From assembly GCA_003648395.1 (NCBI GenBank), contig QMPB01000204.1, positions 1 to 7,532 of the forward strand: a DNA stretch of 7,532 nucleotides, written 5' to 3'. The notes below the pieces were generated by a model, which had not been told where the DNA came from, searched no databases, and saw nothing but the letters and a program-made list of their open reading frames with translations. Each line of letters starts with the position of its first letter. The stretch's first letter is position 1. Position numbers and translations under genes: made by a program. Source of the stretch: Bacteroidota bacterium (GTDB lineage: Bacteria; Bacteroidota; Bacteroidia; Bacteroidales; UBA1556). Of the stretch, positions 1-6,608 are shown piece after piece.

Positions 1-1
1 A

Positions 2-538
2 AAAATATCAAACGATTTAAGATTATTATCTTCTGGACCCCGGGCTGGTTTCAACGAAATTAATCTACCTCGTATGCAGCCGGGTTCTTCTATTATGCCT
101 GGTAAAGTAAATCCTGTAATACCAGAAGTGGTAAATCAAGTTGCATTTTATGTAATTGGTGCTGATACAACTGTTACTATGGCTGCAGAGGCTGGTCAGT
201 TACAACTTAATGTTATGGAGCCAGTTATTTCCTACAGCTTATTCAATTCTATTAAATTCTTAGCTCGTGCTTGTGATACTCTACGTACTAAAGCTATTGA
301 TGGTATTACTGCTAATAAACAGCATCTTGCCAATATGGTAATGAATAGTGTTGGTATTGTTACTCTTTTGAATCCAATTCTTGGTTATGAAGTTTCTTCA
401 TCTATTGCTAAAGAAGCTTTAGATGAGAATAAATCCATTTATGATATTGCTGTTAAAGAACGTAAGCTTATTTCTCAAGAAAAATGGGATGAATTATTTA
501 AATTTGAGAATCTAATTAATCCTAAATTTATTCTATAA
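2..538 (+). CDS. aspA: Aspartate ammonia-lyase (aspartase), C-terminal 178 residues; 5' end outside window
   Basis: Aspartase reversibly deaminates L-aspartate to fumarate and ammonia in the cytoplasm, as a homotetramer. The frame is open from base 2, so the gene begins before the window and no start is visible. The first methionine, at 74, is internal. The lyase-superfamily signature GSSIMPGKVNP is encoded at about 83-115; the serine of this flexible SS loop is the catalytic base in the family. The stretch after it separates aspartase from the fumarases that share the signature: PEVVNQV, then GADTTVTMAAEAGQLQLN and VMEPVI, followed by GITANK and a C-terminal GIVTLLNP segment. All of this agrees closely with remembered E. 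coli AspA. The C-terminus is slightly shorter than in E. coli but looks natural, ending in NLINPKFIL. Arginine is nearly always CGT and alanine GCT, suggesting strong expression. A terminator follows the gene. Confidence 0.96.
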   Translation, partial: KISNDLRLLSSGPRAGFNEINLPRMQPGSSIMPGKVNPVIPEVVNQVAFYVIGADTTVTMAAEAGQLQLNVMEPVISYSLFNSIKFLARACDTLRTKAIDGITANKQHLANMVMNSVGIVTLLNPILGYEVSSSIAKEALDENKSIYDIAVKERKLISQEKWDELFKFENLINPKFIL

Positions 539-558
539 TAACCAGTTATAAAGTATTT

Positions 559-599
559 AAAGCTCATAGAAACTTAATTTCTTATGGGCTTTGTTTTTT
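559..599 (+). terminator. Intrinsic terminator of aspA
   Basis: The arm AAAGCTCATAGAAA (559-572) pairs with TTTCTTATGGGCTTT (578-592) across a 5-nt loop. The pairing has one wobble position and one bulged base. Six T residues (594-599) follow after a single G. The hairpin lies 21 nt after the aspA stop and before the next promoter, where a rho-independent terminator is expected. The fold was done by eye; no energy was calculated. Confidence 0.8.
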
Positions 600-642
600 A
601 TAATATTTAACAAAAGTTAAATATTTAATAAAGTAGAATAAC

Positions 643-650
643 TACATTTG
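643..650 (+). promoter_or_regulatory. Bacteroidota-type -7 promoter element for the hydrolase/ABC unit
   Basis: TACATTTG matches the TAnnTTTG core used by the Bacteroidota primary sigma factor. Transcription would start near 655-657, leaving an A/T-rich leader of about 27 nt before the ATG at 683. No clear -33 TTG box is visible at the usual distance upstream. The position between the aspA terminator and a new gene, and near-identical elements at 3257 and 6568, support the call. Confidence 0.7.
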
Positions 651-682
651 TAGCTCGTTTGATTAAAACAAATAATTACTTT

Positions 683-1519
683 ATGCAATTAAAAATTATT
701 ACTCCGGAAATATGGAAAATGGATGGTGGCGCTGGTTTTGGACTTGTTCCCAAAACAATTTGGTCGAGATCATATCCTTCCGATGAGCAAAATTATATTT
801 TGATGACTAGCCGGCTGCTACTCATTGAAGATGAAGATAGAAAGATACTTATTGATACAGGTTATGGCAATAAAAGAGGAGAGAAGTATTATAAATATAA
901 GTACTTTCAGTTTCAAAAATCATTCAGAGAAGTTCTTGGAGAGCATAATCTTACAACTGAAGATATTACAGATGTGATAATTACACATTTACATGACGAC
1001 CATATAGGAGGAGCAACATATTTAGAAGGTGATGAGGTAAAACTAAGATTTCCAAATGCTAATCATTGGATTGGAAAAGAGCAGTGGGACTGGGCAATAA
1101 ATCCAAATAAAAGAGAAGCAGGAAGCTATTTTATAGAGAATTTTGTTCCAATTAAAGAAGCAGGAAAACTTAAGTTAGTAGAGGAGGAGGGAGAGTATAT
1201 TCCTAATATTGAATTTAGAATGTATAATGGTCATACTCAGGGTAATATTGTGCCAATGATTTTTTATAAAGATAAGCAAATTGCTTTTATGGGCGATTTT
1301 ATTCCTTATGTTGCAGCCATTCCTTTGCCATATATTTCTGCAAACGATATTCAACCCTTATTTAGTTTAAGCGAGAAAGAAGAGTTTCTTAATGAAGCAG
1401 CTGATAAAGGTATTTATATGTTTTATGAGCACGATTATTATAACGAAGTGAGTACTGTTGAACATTCTTTTAAGAGGGTAGCTCATAAGGAATCATTTAA
1501 ATTAGAAGATATACTATAA
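683..1519 (+). CDS. MBL-fold metallohydrolase, lactonase-like (YtnP/AiiA-type)
   Basis: This is a cytoplasmic metallo-beta-lactamase-fold hydrolase of 278 residues. Numbered from the ATG at 683, the dinuclear metal site is complete: HLHDDH (H102, H104, D106, H107) within THLHDDHIGG, H184 in NGHTQGN, D205 in MGDFIP, and H250 in YEHDYY. The N-terminus, MDGGAGFGLVPKTIW, resembles the YtnP-like branch of N-acyl-homoserine-lactone lactonases, and the length fits that group. The real substrate cannot be told from sequence; other lactones or esters are possible. A longer reading from a TTG at 659 would add eight residues, but it would begin only a few bases after the predicted transcription start, and family members start near the ATG, so I chose 683. 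There is no signal peptide. The stop is 2 nt before the ABC ATPase start, so the genes are very likely co-transcribed and translationally coupled. Confidence 0.88.
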   Translation: MQLKIITPEIWKMDGGAGFGLVPKTIWSRSYPSDEQNYILMTSRLLLIEDEDRKILIDTGYGNKRGEKYYKYKYFQFQKSFREVLGEHNLTTEDITDVIITHLHDDHIGGATYLEGDEVKLRFPNANHWIGKEQWDWAINPNKREAGSYFIENFVPIKEAGKLKLVEEEGEYIPNIEFRMYNGHTQGNIVPMIFYKDKQIAFMGDFIPYVAAIPLPYISANDIQPLFSLSEKEEFLNEAADKGIYMFYEHDYYNEVSTVEHSFKRVAHKESFKLEDIL

Positions 1520-1521
1520 CT

Positions 1522-2421
1522 ATGGAAGAATTTGTTTTAGAAGTAAAAGGATTAAGTAAGACTTATGGTAAATTGAAAGCTGTAGACAATCTTTCTTTTA
1601 AGCTAGAAAGGGGAGAGGTCTATGGTATACTTGGCCCTAATGGAAGTGGTAAAACGACTACCCTTGCAATGTTAACAGATGTTGTACTTCCTAGTGGAGG
1701 TTCTTTTTTGTGGATTGGTAAAAAAGATGGCGAAAACAACAGAAAGAATATTGGTTCAATGTTAGAAAAACCAAATTTCTACGAATATTTGTCAGCTGTT
1801 GATAATCTTAAAATAGTAGCTGAAATTAGAGGAGCAAATTATTCTGAAATAGATATTGTTTTAAAGCATGTTGGTTTATTTGAAAGAAGAAAAAGTAAGT
1901 TTAAGACTTTCTCATTGGGAATGAAGCAAAGGCTTGCAATCAGTGCCGCTTTATTGGGAAACCCTGAAGTACTTATTCTTGATGAGCCAACTAATGGTCT
2001 TGACCCTGAGGGGATTGCGGAAGTGCGCCATCTTATTAAGGACTTAGCTAGTGATAATAAAACCATTATACTGGCTTCTCATTTGCTTGATGAAGTTCAA
2101 AAAGTATGTACTAAAATGCTAGTACTTAAGAAAGGTGTTAAAATATTTCAAGGAAATGTTAATGGTCTTGAAAAAGATAAAGTGCTTATCGAGGTGATGG
2201 CAGAAGATATGGAGTTATTGAAGAATGTGCTTTCTAATTCCTCTGATTTTAATAAGTTTAAACAAAATGATCAGATTATTCAAATTGAAGTTGATACAGA
2301 TATTAATAAGTCAGCATTAAGTACTTACCTGTTTGAAAATAAGGTAATTGTTTCTCATTTAGCAGTGAAGCAAGAGAGTCTTGAAGAAAATATTTTTGAA
2401 CTATTGAAAGAAATGAAATAA
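1522..2421 (+). CDS. ABC transporter ATP-binding protein (BcrA/CcmA-like exporter ATPase)
   Basis: This 299-residue protein is the nucleotide-binding subunit of an ABC-2 type exporter and binds the inner face of the membrane through its permease. The ATPase motifs are intact and in order: Walker A GPNGSGKTT (38-46), signature SLGMKQR (131-137), Walker B VLILDEP (150-156) with catalytic E155, D-loop GLD (159-161), and the switch histidine H187 in ASHLLDE. The Q-loop position reads SMLEKPNFY (79-87), with glutamate where most ABC ATPases have glutamine. A similar E-loop is known in LanF-type lantibiotic-immunity ATPases and occurs in BcrA-like relatives. Residues from about 220 to the end form the family's less conserved C-terminal domain. 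The last base of its TAA stop is the first base of the permease ATG, which implies paired synthesis. The substrate is unknown; peptide antibiotic resistance or export of a small molecule is possible. Confidence 0.93.
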   Translation: MEEFVLEVKGLSKTYGKLKAVDNLSFKLERGEVYGILGPNGSGKTTTLAMLTDVVLPSGGSFLWIGKKDGENNRKNIGSMLEKPNFYEYLSAVDNLKIVAEIRGANYSEIDIVLKHVGLFERRKSKFKTFSLGMKQRLAISAALLGNPEVLILDEPTNGLDPEGIAEVRHLIKDLASDNKTIILASHLLDEVQKVCTKMLVLKKGVKIFQGNVNGLEKDKVLIEVMAEDMELLKNVLSNSSDFNKFKQNDQIIQIEVDTDINKSALSTYLFENKVIVSHLAVKQESLEENIFELLKEMK

Positions 2422-3233
2422 TGAAGAGTTTACTAAAAATAGAATGGATTAAGGTTTCTAGAAATAGAATTTTCTGGTTTATGCTTGTTATTTATGTTGT
2501 AGCACTAGTGCTTGCTTTTTTAGGTTTGCAGTCGATGCTAGAAAATGCTAATCAACAAATTAAAGACTCAGGATTAGACGCCCTCCCTCTTTTACCTACA
2601 AATATTTATCTTTTTCCTCATGTGTGGCATAATTTATCATTTGTAGCTAGGTTTTTTAAAATATTCCTTGCAGTAGTAATGATAATTCTTGTTACCAACG
2701 AATATGCATATAATACCATGCGGCAAAGCCTTATGAATGGCCTTAGTCGTTTGGAACTCATAAAGCTAAAGGTACTTGATGTGATAATTTTATCTGCTGT
2801 TTCTACAGTTATTCTTTTAGTATTTGGCTTTATTACAGGTGTTTCTTATTCTTCTGACTATAGTATGTGGGATATGTTGCGTAAGCTTAATTATGTTGGA
2901 GCATATTTTCTTATGTTGGTTGGATTTCTGAGCTTTGCAATGATGCTTGCTTTTTTGGTTAAAAAACCAGCTTTTACAATTATGATATTGCTAGTATATT
3001 CTTATATATTAGAGTTGATACCAGCATTTAAGTATTCCGATAGTTTTGGTGAATATTTACCATTAAGATCTATGAATCTACTAATAGAAGCTCCAAATAC
3101 TCCAGTTTTCGACATGCTTAATATTTCATCTGCTTCTAATGTTATCCCAACTAGTCATATTATAGTAACTCTTATATATATAGGTGTATTTTGGTCTATT
3201 TCGTATTTAGTAATTAGAAAAAGAGATTTATAA
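2421..3233 (+). CDS. ABC-2 type transporter permease
   Basis: This 270-residue integral membrane protein has about six hydrophobic segments by eye, near residues 18-37, 73-92, 120-141, 158-180, 184-203 and 246-265. That is the usual topology of an ABC-2 permease half. It starts with a short basic stretch before the first helix. After helix two comes the motif NEYAYNTMRQSLMNGLSR (93-110), typical of the cytoplasmic coupling region in this family (NEY...T.RQ...GLSR). A long extracytoplasmic loop (about 38-72) follows helix one. It overlaps the ATPase gene by 1 nt, and two copies with two ATPase subunits should form the exporter. No second permease gene is present, so it probably works as a homodimer. 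It ends with a basic RKRDL tail. No terminator is visible before the next promoter, so read-through into the following gene is possible. Confidence 0.9.
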   Translation: MKSLLKIEWIKVSRNRIFWFMLVIYVVALVLAFLGLQSMLENANQQIKDSGLDALPLLPTNIYLFPHVWHNLSFVARFFKIFLAVVMIILVTNEYAYNTMRQSLMNGLSRLELIKLKVLDVIILSAVSTVILLVFGFITGVSYSSDYSMWDMLRKLNYVGAYFLMLVGFLSFAMMLAFLVKKPAFTIMILLVYSYILELIPAFKYSDSFGEYLPLRSMNLLIEAPNTPVFDMLNISSASNVIPTSHIIVTLIYIGVFWSISYLVIRKRDL

Positions 3234-3256
3234 GTTTATTGTTTCATTTCCTTTAT

Positions 3257-3264
3257 TACTTTTG
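3257..3264 (+). promoter_or_regulatory. Bacteroidota-type -7 promoter element next to the sulfatase start codon
   Basis: TACTTTTG matches TAnnTTTG. It ends 6 nt before the ATG at 3271, so initiation about five bases downstream would give an mRNA with essentially no 5' leader. A TTG at 3239-3241 is the nearest -33 candidate, but its spacing of 15 nt to the core is shorter than usual. The element sits in the 37-nt gap between permease and sulfatase genes. Its flanks resemble the promoter at 643 (TAG follows the core in both). Confidence 0.6.
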
Positions 3265-3270
3265 TAGAAT

Positions 3271-5181
3271 ATGAACAGTAGTTATTATTCTAGGTTATTA
3301 TTAATGCTTAAGCGATTGCTTTTCGTATTACTACTGTACGTAATAATGCGAAATTTGATGTATGTTTTTAATATGGATTTATTCCATGTTGGTAGTTTAT
3401 CTCAGTTGTTTTTGATAAATGTATATGGGCTTAGATTTGATGTTTCTATTATTCTTCTTACAAATATTCTATTTAGTGCACTATATTTAATTCCTCTTGG
3501 TAAATTATACTCTAATATTCTTAATAAAATCATTGATATACTGTATTTTGCAGTTAATAGTATAGCTATTATTGTAAATCTTAGCGATATTATTTATTTC
3601 CGATTCACATTAAAGCGTACAACTGCTGAGTTTATCAATATGTTTACAGATGATGGAGGGATGTTAGCTCTTATTCCAACGGTGTTAGTAGACTTTTGGT
3701 ATATTAGCTTAATAGGTATAATTATGATTTATGCTTTATATCGATTTGCTAAGTATACATCTGATTTTACTGCTAATAATAACATTGTATATAAATTTTC
3801 ATGGAAGTTTATTATTCCAATATTACTTGTTGCTTCACTTACTACACTAGGAATTAGAGGAGGATTTCAGCTACGACCTTTAAGCATTATTCATGCAATA
3901 AAATATGTAGAGCACGAAAATGTTCCTTTGGTTCTTAATACAACTTTTTCATTAGTAAGAACGATTAATAAAAAACCTTTGCACGAAAAAAGCTATTTCT
4001 CCAATAAGGAGCTTTCATACATAATTAATACGGAACATAACTACTCAATGAAAGGGGATTATAGAAAATTAAATATTGTAGTTATTATTATGGAAAGCAT
4101 GTCGAAGGAACATAGTGCTTTTTTAAATCCTAATTTGAAAGGAAAAGGGTTTACGCCTTTTTTGGATAGTCTAATGCAGCATTCTTTTGTTTGTATGCAA
4201 GCTTATGCAAATGGTCGTAAGTCAATTGAGGGAATACCAGCCACATTGGCAAGTTTTCCAACACTTTTTAATGGAGCACTTATTTCCTCACAATATTCTT
4301 CCAATAATATTAATAGTTTGGCAAGTTTACTTGCAAAGAAAAACTATTCAAGCTCATTTTATCATGGTGGAAATAATGGTACTATGGGATTTGATAATTT
4401 TACTAAATCTATTGGATTTCAAAATTATTATGGTAGAAAAGAGTATGATAATGACGATGATTATGATGGTAAATGGGGAATTTTTGACCATAAGTTCTTT
4501 CAATATTTCTTGGAATCTTTGAATCAGAAAAAACAGCCATTCTTTGCTTCTATATTTTCATTGTCAGCACACCATCCTTATACCCTGCCTAAGGGTTTTG
4601 AGAATAAATTTCCAAAAGGTAAGCTGCCAATTCAAGAATGTATTGCGTATAGCGATTATTCTTTACGCCAGTTTTTTAATAATGCAAAGCAAGAACCTTG
4701 GTTTAATACCACCCTTTTTGTTATCACCGCTGATCATACTTCGGAGATTGCCGATAAAGATTACTCCAATTCTGCTGGGAAGTATGCTATTCCAATAGTT
4801 TATTATATGCCTTTAGATTCTTTGGTAGGTGAGTATTATAATACTACTCAACAAATAGATATCATGCCTTCTATTCTAGATTATATTAACTTTGATGAAG
4901 ATTTCTATTCCTTTGGCAACAGTGTGTTTTCTAACTCAGAAATTAAGGAATCAATTAGTTATAATAATGGTGTATATCAATATATCAATGGAAATAGTAT
5001 TAGTAGTTTTGCAGGAGCTTTAGATTCAATAATAGATATTGATAAAATTGATAATTATAAGATTTTGAAATCTCCACTTAATAAAAATGCAGAAATAAAT
5101 TCTGAGCAAAGAATAAAAGCAATAATTCAGAAATATAATTATGATATTATTCACGATAGAATGAATGTAGATGATGAATAG
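3271..5181 (+). CDS. LTA synthase family protein / membrane-anchored sulfatase-like phosphoglycerol transferase
   Basis: This 636-residue inner-membrane enzyme has an N-terminal block of about five membrane helices (near 11-33, 48-73, 86-108, 132-157, 178-195) and a large catalytic domain outside the membrane (about 265-550). The domain belongs to the sulfatase/alkaline phosphatase superfamily in its LtaS/OpgB branch. Visible active-site elements are E275 in IIMESMS (metal ligand), S318 in NGRKSIEGIPA (probable nucleophile; Thr in Gram-positive LtaS), H365 in YHGGNNG, DGKWGIFD (399-406), SAHHPY (432-437), and D488-H489 in TADHT (metal ligands). Family enzymes transfer phosphoglycerol or phosphoethanolamine head groups from phospholipid to a glycan or lipid acceptor. 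A Gram-negative bacterium does not make classical lipoteichoic acid, so the acceptor here is unknown. After the domain comes an Asn/Ile/Asp-rich tail (about 550-636). Its end overlaps the lipid kinase gene. A true sulfatase is unlikely: the Cys/Ser-X-Pro-X-Arg maturation motif is absent. Confidence 0.9.
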   Translation: MNSSYYSRLLLMLKRLLFVLLLYVIMRNLMYVFNMDLFHVGSLSQLFLINVYGLRFDVSIILLTNILFSALYLIPLGKLYSNILNKIIDILYFAVNSIAIIVNLSDIIYFRFTLKRTTAEFINMFTDDGGMLALIPTVLVDFWYISLIGIIMIYALYRFAKYTSDFTANNNIVYKFSWKFIIPILLVASLTTLGIRGGFQLRPLSIIHAIKYVEHENVPLVLNTTFSLVRTINKKPLHEKSYFSNKELSYIINTEHNYSMKGDYRKLNIVVIIMESMSKEHSAFLNPNLKGKGFTPFLDSLMQHSFVCMQAYANGRKSIEGIPATLASFPTLFNGALISSQYSSNNINSLASLLAKKNYSSSFYHGGNNGTMGFDNFTKSIGFQNYYGRKEYDNDDDYDGKWGIFDHKFFQYFLESLNQKKQPFFASIFSLSAHHPYTLPKGFENKFPKGKLPIQECIAYSDYSLRQFFNNAKQEPWFNTTLFVITADHTSEIADKDYSNSAGKYAIPIVYYMPLDSLVGEYYNTTQQIDIMPSILDYINFDEDFYSFGNSVFSNSEIKESISYNNGVYQYINGNSISSFAGALDSIIDIDKIDNYKILKSPLNKNAEINSEQRIKAIIQKYNYDIIHDRMNVDDE

Positions 5182-6097
5182 TTATAACCTACATACATCA
5201 AAAAAAGAATTGAAGATTGGATTTATTATTAATCCTATTTCAGGTACTACTAATAAGCTTAATTATGATTTTAAAATAGATAATTTTTTTAGGGATTCTA
5301 AAATAAAGCCCATAATTGAGTTTACCAAAAGGGGAGGGCATGCTACAGAAATTGCTATTTCATTTGTCAATCAATCACTTGATGCAATAGTAGTAATAGG
5401 AGGTGATGGAACGGTAAATGAGGTAGTAAATGGAATAGGTAATTCAGGTATTCCTATGGGAATTGTTCCCAGTGGTTCAGGTAATGGACTTGCACGCCAT
5501 CTTGGTATCTCTCTTATTCTTCGTAGAGCTTTAGAAATTATAAAACAAGGTTTTGTTCAGCCAATAGATATTATCAATATTAATGATAAACTCTCAGTTA
5601 ATGTTTCTGGTCTTGGGTTCGATGCACTTGTTGCTCATAAATTTCAGAATATTGATAAAAGAGGGCTTGTATCATATATTAAAATTATTGTATCCGAGTT
5701 TCTTGCATATAAGCCAAAGAAGTACAGTATTACTATTAATGGTGAAAGATATGAAAGGGAAGCCTTTTTAATAAGTATAGCAAATTCATCGCAATTTGGT
5801 AATAATGCTTTTATTTCGCCAAAAGCATCTGTGTCAGATGGTGAAATGGATATTTGTATTGTGAAACCATTTCTTAAAATTGAATCGCCTTTAGTTATAG
5901 AGCAACTTATGACTGGTAGGCTCGATAAGGGTAGATATCTTGAAGTGATTAGGGCTAAAGAGCTAGAGATTCGTCAAGAATCAGAGATATTTCATATTGA
6001 TGGCGATTCATTTGAAAATGGGAGAATAATTAAAGCAAAGATTATTCCTTCAATGCTAAATATGATAATTCCAAAACAAAAAGTAAATAATATATAA
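5171..6097 (+). CDS. Diacylglycerol kinase family lipid kinase (YegS/DagK type)
   Basis: This cytoplasmic or membrane-peripheral kinase phosphorylates a lipid hydroxyl using ATP; diacylglycerol to phosphatidic acid is the likeliest reaction. Family motifs over 308 residues are IINPISG (19-25), the nucleotide-binding GGDGTVNE (77-84), PSGSGNGLAR (100-109), GLGFDA (147-152), ANSSQFGNNAFISPKAS (204-220) leading into DGEMDI, and the C-terminal IDGD (276-279). The length is normal for soluble DagK/YegS proteins, which are unrelated to the small membrane protein DgkA. It starts at ATG 5171 or the adjacent ATG 5174, overlapping the end of the sulfatase-like gene by 11 or 8 nt in another frame. This implies translational coupling. 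The context suggests it recycles diacylglycerol released by the upstream phosphoglycerol transferase. Sphingoid or other lipid substrates, as known for some relatives, cannot be excluded. Confidence 0.92.
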   Translation: MMNSYNLHTSKKELKIGFIINPISGTTNKLNYDFKIDNFFRDSKIKPIIEFTKRGGHATEIAISFVNQSLDAIVVIGGDGTVNEVVNGIGNSGIPMGIVPSGSGNGLARHLGISLILRRALEIIKQGFVQPIDIININDKLSVNVSGLGFDALVAHKFQNIDKRGLVSYIKIIVSEFLAYKPKKYSITINGERYEREAFLISIANSSQFGNNAFISPKASVSDGEMDICIVKPFLKIESPLVIEQLMTGRLDKGRYLEVIRAKELEIRQESEIFHIDGDSFENGRIIKAKIIPSMLNMIIPKQKVNNI

Positions 6098-6098
6098 A

Positions 6099-6428
6099 AT
6101 GGGAAAGAAAAATTCACGGATGGTATATTCTACTAATTCAAACTACGAATACGAGGATGAAGATGCTCAAGAAAAAACAATTGATGCTAATCAACAGAAT
6201 CTTAAAATATGGCTTGATAGACTTAAAGGAAATAAAGTAATTACTGTAGTTAAAGGATTTGTAGGTAGTCAAGATGATTTGAAAGAATTAGGAAAAATAT
6301 TAAAATCTAAATGTGGAACAGGAGGAACTGTTAAGAATGGAGAAATACTCGTTCAAGGTGACTTTCGTGATAAAGTTCTAAGTATTCTTTTAAAAGAGGG
6401 CTTTAAGGTAAAAAAAGCTGGAGGTTAG
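6099..6428 (+). CDS. SUI1/eIF1-like translation factor (YciH family)
   Basis: This small protein of 109 residues is the bacterial counterpart of eukaryotic initiation factor eIF1 (E. coli YciH). The SUI1 domain covers about residues 44-109. It shows the DLKELGKILKSKCGTGGTVKNG run (60-81), split here by the conserved KCGTGGTVKNG (71-81), then QGDFR (86-90) and a C-terminal half ending KKAGG. The first 40 residues are a polar, acidic extension (EYEDEDAQE at 17-25), likely disordered, which varies among homologues. It starts 1 nt after the lipid kinase stop and so belongs to the same transcript, although no biochemical link with lipid metabolism is known. Work on YciH suggests an effect on initiation fidelity or stress-time translation, but the role in this phylum is not established. 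Confidence 0.9.
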   Translation: MGKKNSRMVYSTNSNYEYEDEDAQEKTIDANQQNLKIWLDRLKGNKVITVVKGFVGSQDDLKELGKILKSKCGTGGTVKNGEILVQGDFRDKVLSILLKEGFKVKKAGG

Positions 6429-6567
6429 TTGATAGGAATCTTTGAAGTATTTGGTTCATTTTATAATATATATTACAATATTACACCTTGTGTCATTATA
6501 TAAACTGAGATTAATCAATTGTGAAGATATGTTAAATTTTAAGGGTATTTTATATTAATAGCTTTAT

Positions 6568-6575
6568 TACATTTG
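6568..6575 (+). promoter_or_regulatory. Bacteroidota-type -7 promoter element for nhaD
   Basis: TACATTTG is identical to the element at 643-650 and is preceded by the same TTAT as the one at 3257. Initiation near 6580 would leave an A/T-rich leader of about 29 nt before the ATG at 6609. No convincing -33 box is visible. The 180-nt gap between the SUI1-like gene and nhaD, longer than any gap inside the two operons, fits a separate transcription unit. No strong terminator is seen in that gap. Confidence 0.7.
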
Positions 6576-6608
6576 CGCTCATTATTAATCTTCTAAATAG
6601 AAATACAT

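Noticed and set aside
83..115. The GSSIMPGKVNP signature could indicate class II fumarase.
   Set aside because: The residues that follow (PEVVNQV, DTTVTMAAEAGQLQLN) are specific to aspartase rather than fumarase.
642..653. Perfect short inverted repeat CTACA-TT-TGTAG overlapping the promoter core, a possible operator.
   Set aside because: Arms of 5 bp arise readily when TAC and TTTGTAG flank a TAnnTTTG core, and the other two promoters lack it. Chance is the simpler explanation.
1839..2066. A 75-codon open frame on the minus strand inside the ABC ATPase gene.
   Set aside because: It is antisense to the conserved signature and Walker B region of a clear gene and resembles no family; it is a shadow frame.
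4187..4798. Two plus-strand open frames (4187-4522 and 4544-4798) inside the LtaS-like gene.
   Set aside because: They lie out of frame within the conserved catalytic domain and their translations look like hydrophobic out-of-frame sequence without motifs.
6429..6567. The gap after the SUI1-like gene contains a small ACAC-CTT-GTGT hairpin (about 6483-6493), palindromes such as GATTAATC, and a 9-codon reading frame at 6529.
   Set aside because: The hairpin has a weak extended stem and no T tract, so I do not call a terminator. The palindromes are expected in A/T-rich sequence and the tiny frame has no coding support.
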